Shown here piece by piece: positions 12,813-12,970 of a stretch of 12,970 bases of DNA. The number at the start of each line of letters is the position of its first letter. Positions within the stretch are counted from its first letter, which is position 1. The notes under the pieces are model-generated. The model made no database searches. It was given only the letters and a program-made list of their open reading frames with translations, and had not been told where the DNA came from. A program made the translations under genes and the position numbers. The stretch lies in contig CAZWOB010000056.1 of assembly GCA_964635295.1 (NCBI GenBank), forward strand, positions 1-12,970, written 5' to 3'. Source of the DNA: Waddlia sp964635295 (lineage in GTDB: Bacteria; Chlamydiota; Chlamydiia; Chlamydiales; Waddliaceae).

Positions 12813-12970
12813 GACGATTTATACCGATCATGTTTCAAAATTAAGTTTCATACTTCGTCGGCTTGCCACTGAATTTCTACCCGCCTGCATCGTCCAACTC
12901 ATTCGAGTTGAACTGCTTCGGCGCCGACCATGTCTGATAGAAATTCCGGACGCCTCCTTGTCTGAAAACC
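12813..12970. other. Right-edge region with inverted repeats and no clear gene
   Basis: Three inverted pairs are visible: CAACTC/GAGTTG (12895-12900, 12905-12910; 4-base loop), GTCGGC/GCCGAC (12857-12862, 12923-12928) and GAATTTCTA/TAGAAATTC (12871-12879, 12938-12946). The last two interleave and cannot both be nested stems. No T-run follows, so no terminator is called for the operon. A minus-strand frame stays open from the right edge to a TGA at 12828-12830 (about 46 codons), but its translation (Ser/Arg-rich) has no recognised family. Confidence 0.35.

Noticed and set aside
12828..12970. Minus-strand frame open from the right edge, possibly a transposase tail.
   Set aside because: Only about 46 codons are visible, the composition is Ser/Arg-rich, and no transposase motif can be named.

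Overview
The window looks like a chromosomal accessory region of a Gram-negative, host-associated bacterium. My best guess is an environmental member of the Chlamydiota (Waddlia/Parachlamydia-like). The reasons are moderate AT-richness, an intracellular-pathogen-type ubiquitin ligase effector, and an exporter built from TolC- and HlyD-type parts. No rRNA, tRNA or other phylogenetic marker is present, so this placement is inference. No RNA gene, CRISPR array, integrase or insertion sequence was recognised.

Left part (1-2641). A small secreted DUF952 protein (105-512, +) converges, with a 15-bp tail overlap, on a 570-residue protein on the minus strand (498-2210). That protein carries an N-terminal membrane segment, degenerate leucine-rich repeats, a NEL-type E3 ubiquitin ligase domain with its catalytic Cys, and a C-terminal U-box-like domain. 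Two unrelated E3 folds in one chain is the most unusual gene in the window. Behind it lies a 431-bp gene-free stretch with a consensus -10 box, a possible terminator and a cluster of seven AACGATA-like heptamers, four in one orientation and three inverted.

Middle (2642-4996). Two overlapping minus-strand genes form a pair. The upstream one is an HD-domain phosphodiesterase (class I cyclic-nucleotide PDE-like) fused to a GAF domain. The downstream one is a diverged paralogue of the HD part that has lost most of the metal-binding residues. They are read divergently from a 140-bp AT-rich region shared with the next operon.

Right part (4997-12812). Five plus-strand genes are packed with overlaps or 2-bp gaps: a membrane-bound class III adenylate cyclase with a Cache-type sensor; an RRE/PqqD-like + M50 metalloprotease-like membrane protein + HlyD fusion; a TolC-like outer-membrane channel; a small periplasmic HlyD adaptor; and a GAF-TM-HlyD adaptor. 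No ABC ATPase or RND pump is encoded among them. The layout suggests that an extracytoplasmic signal sets cAMP level, that the divergent HD-GAF protein removes cAMP, and that an envelope-spanning export or peptide-handling machine is co-expressed with the cyclase. The coupling is inferred from gene order and translational overlaps only. The last 158 bp are gene-free except for inverted repeats and a doubtful partial ORF.
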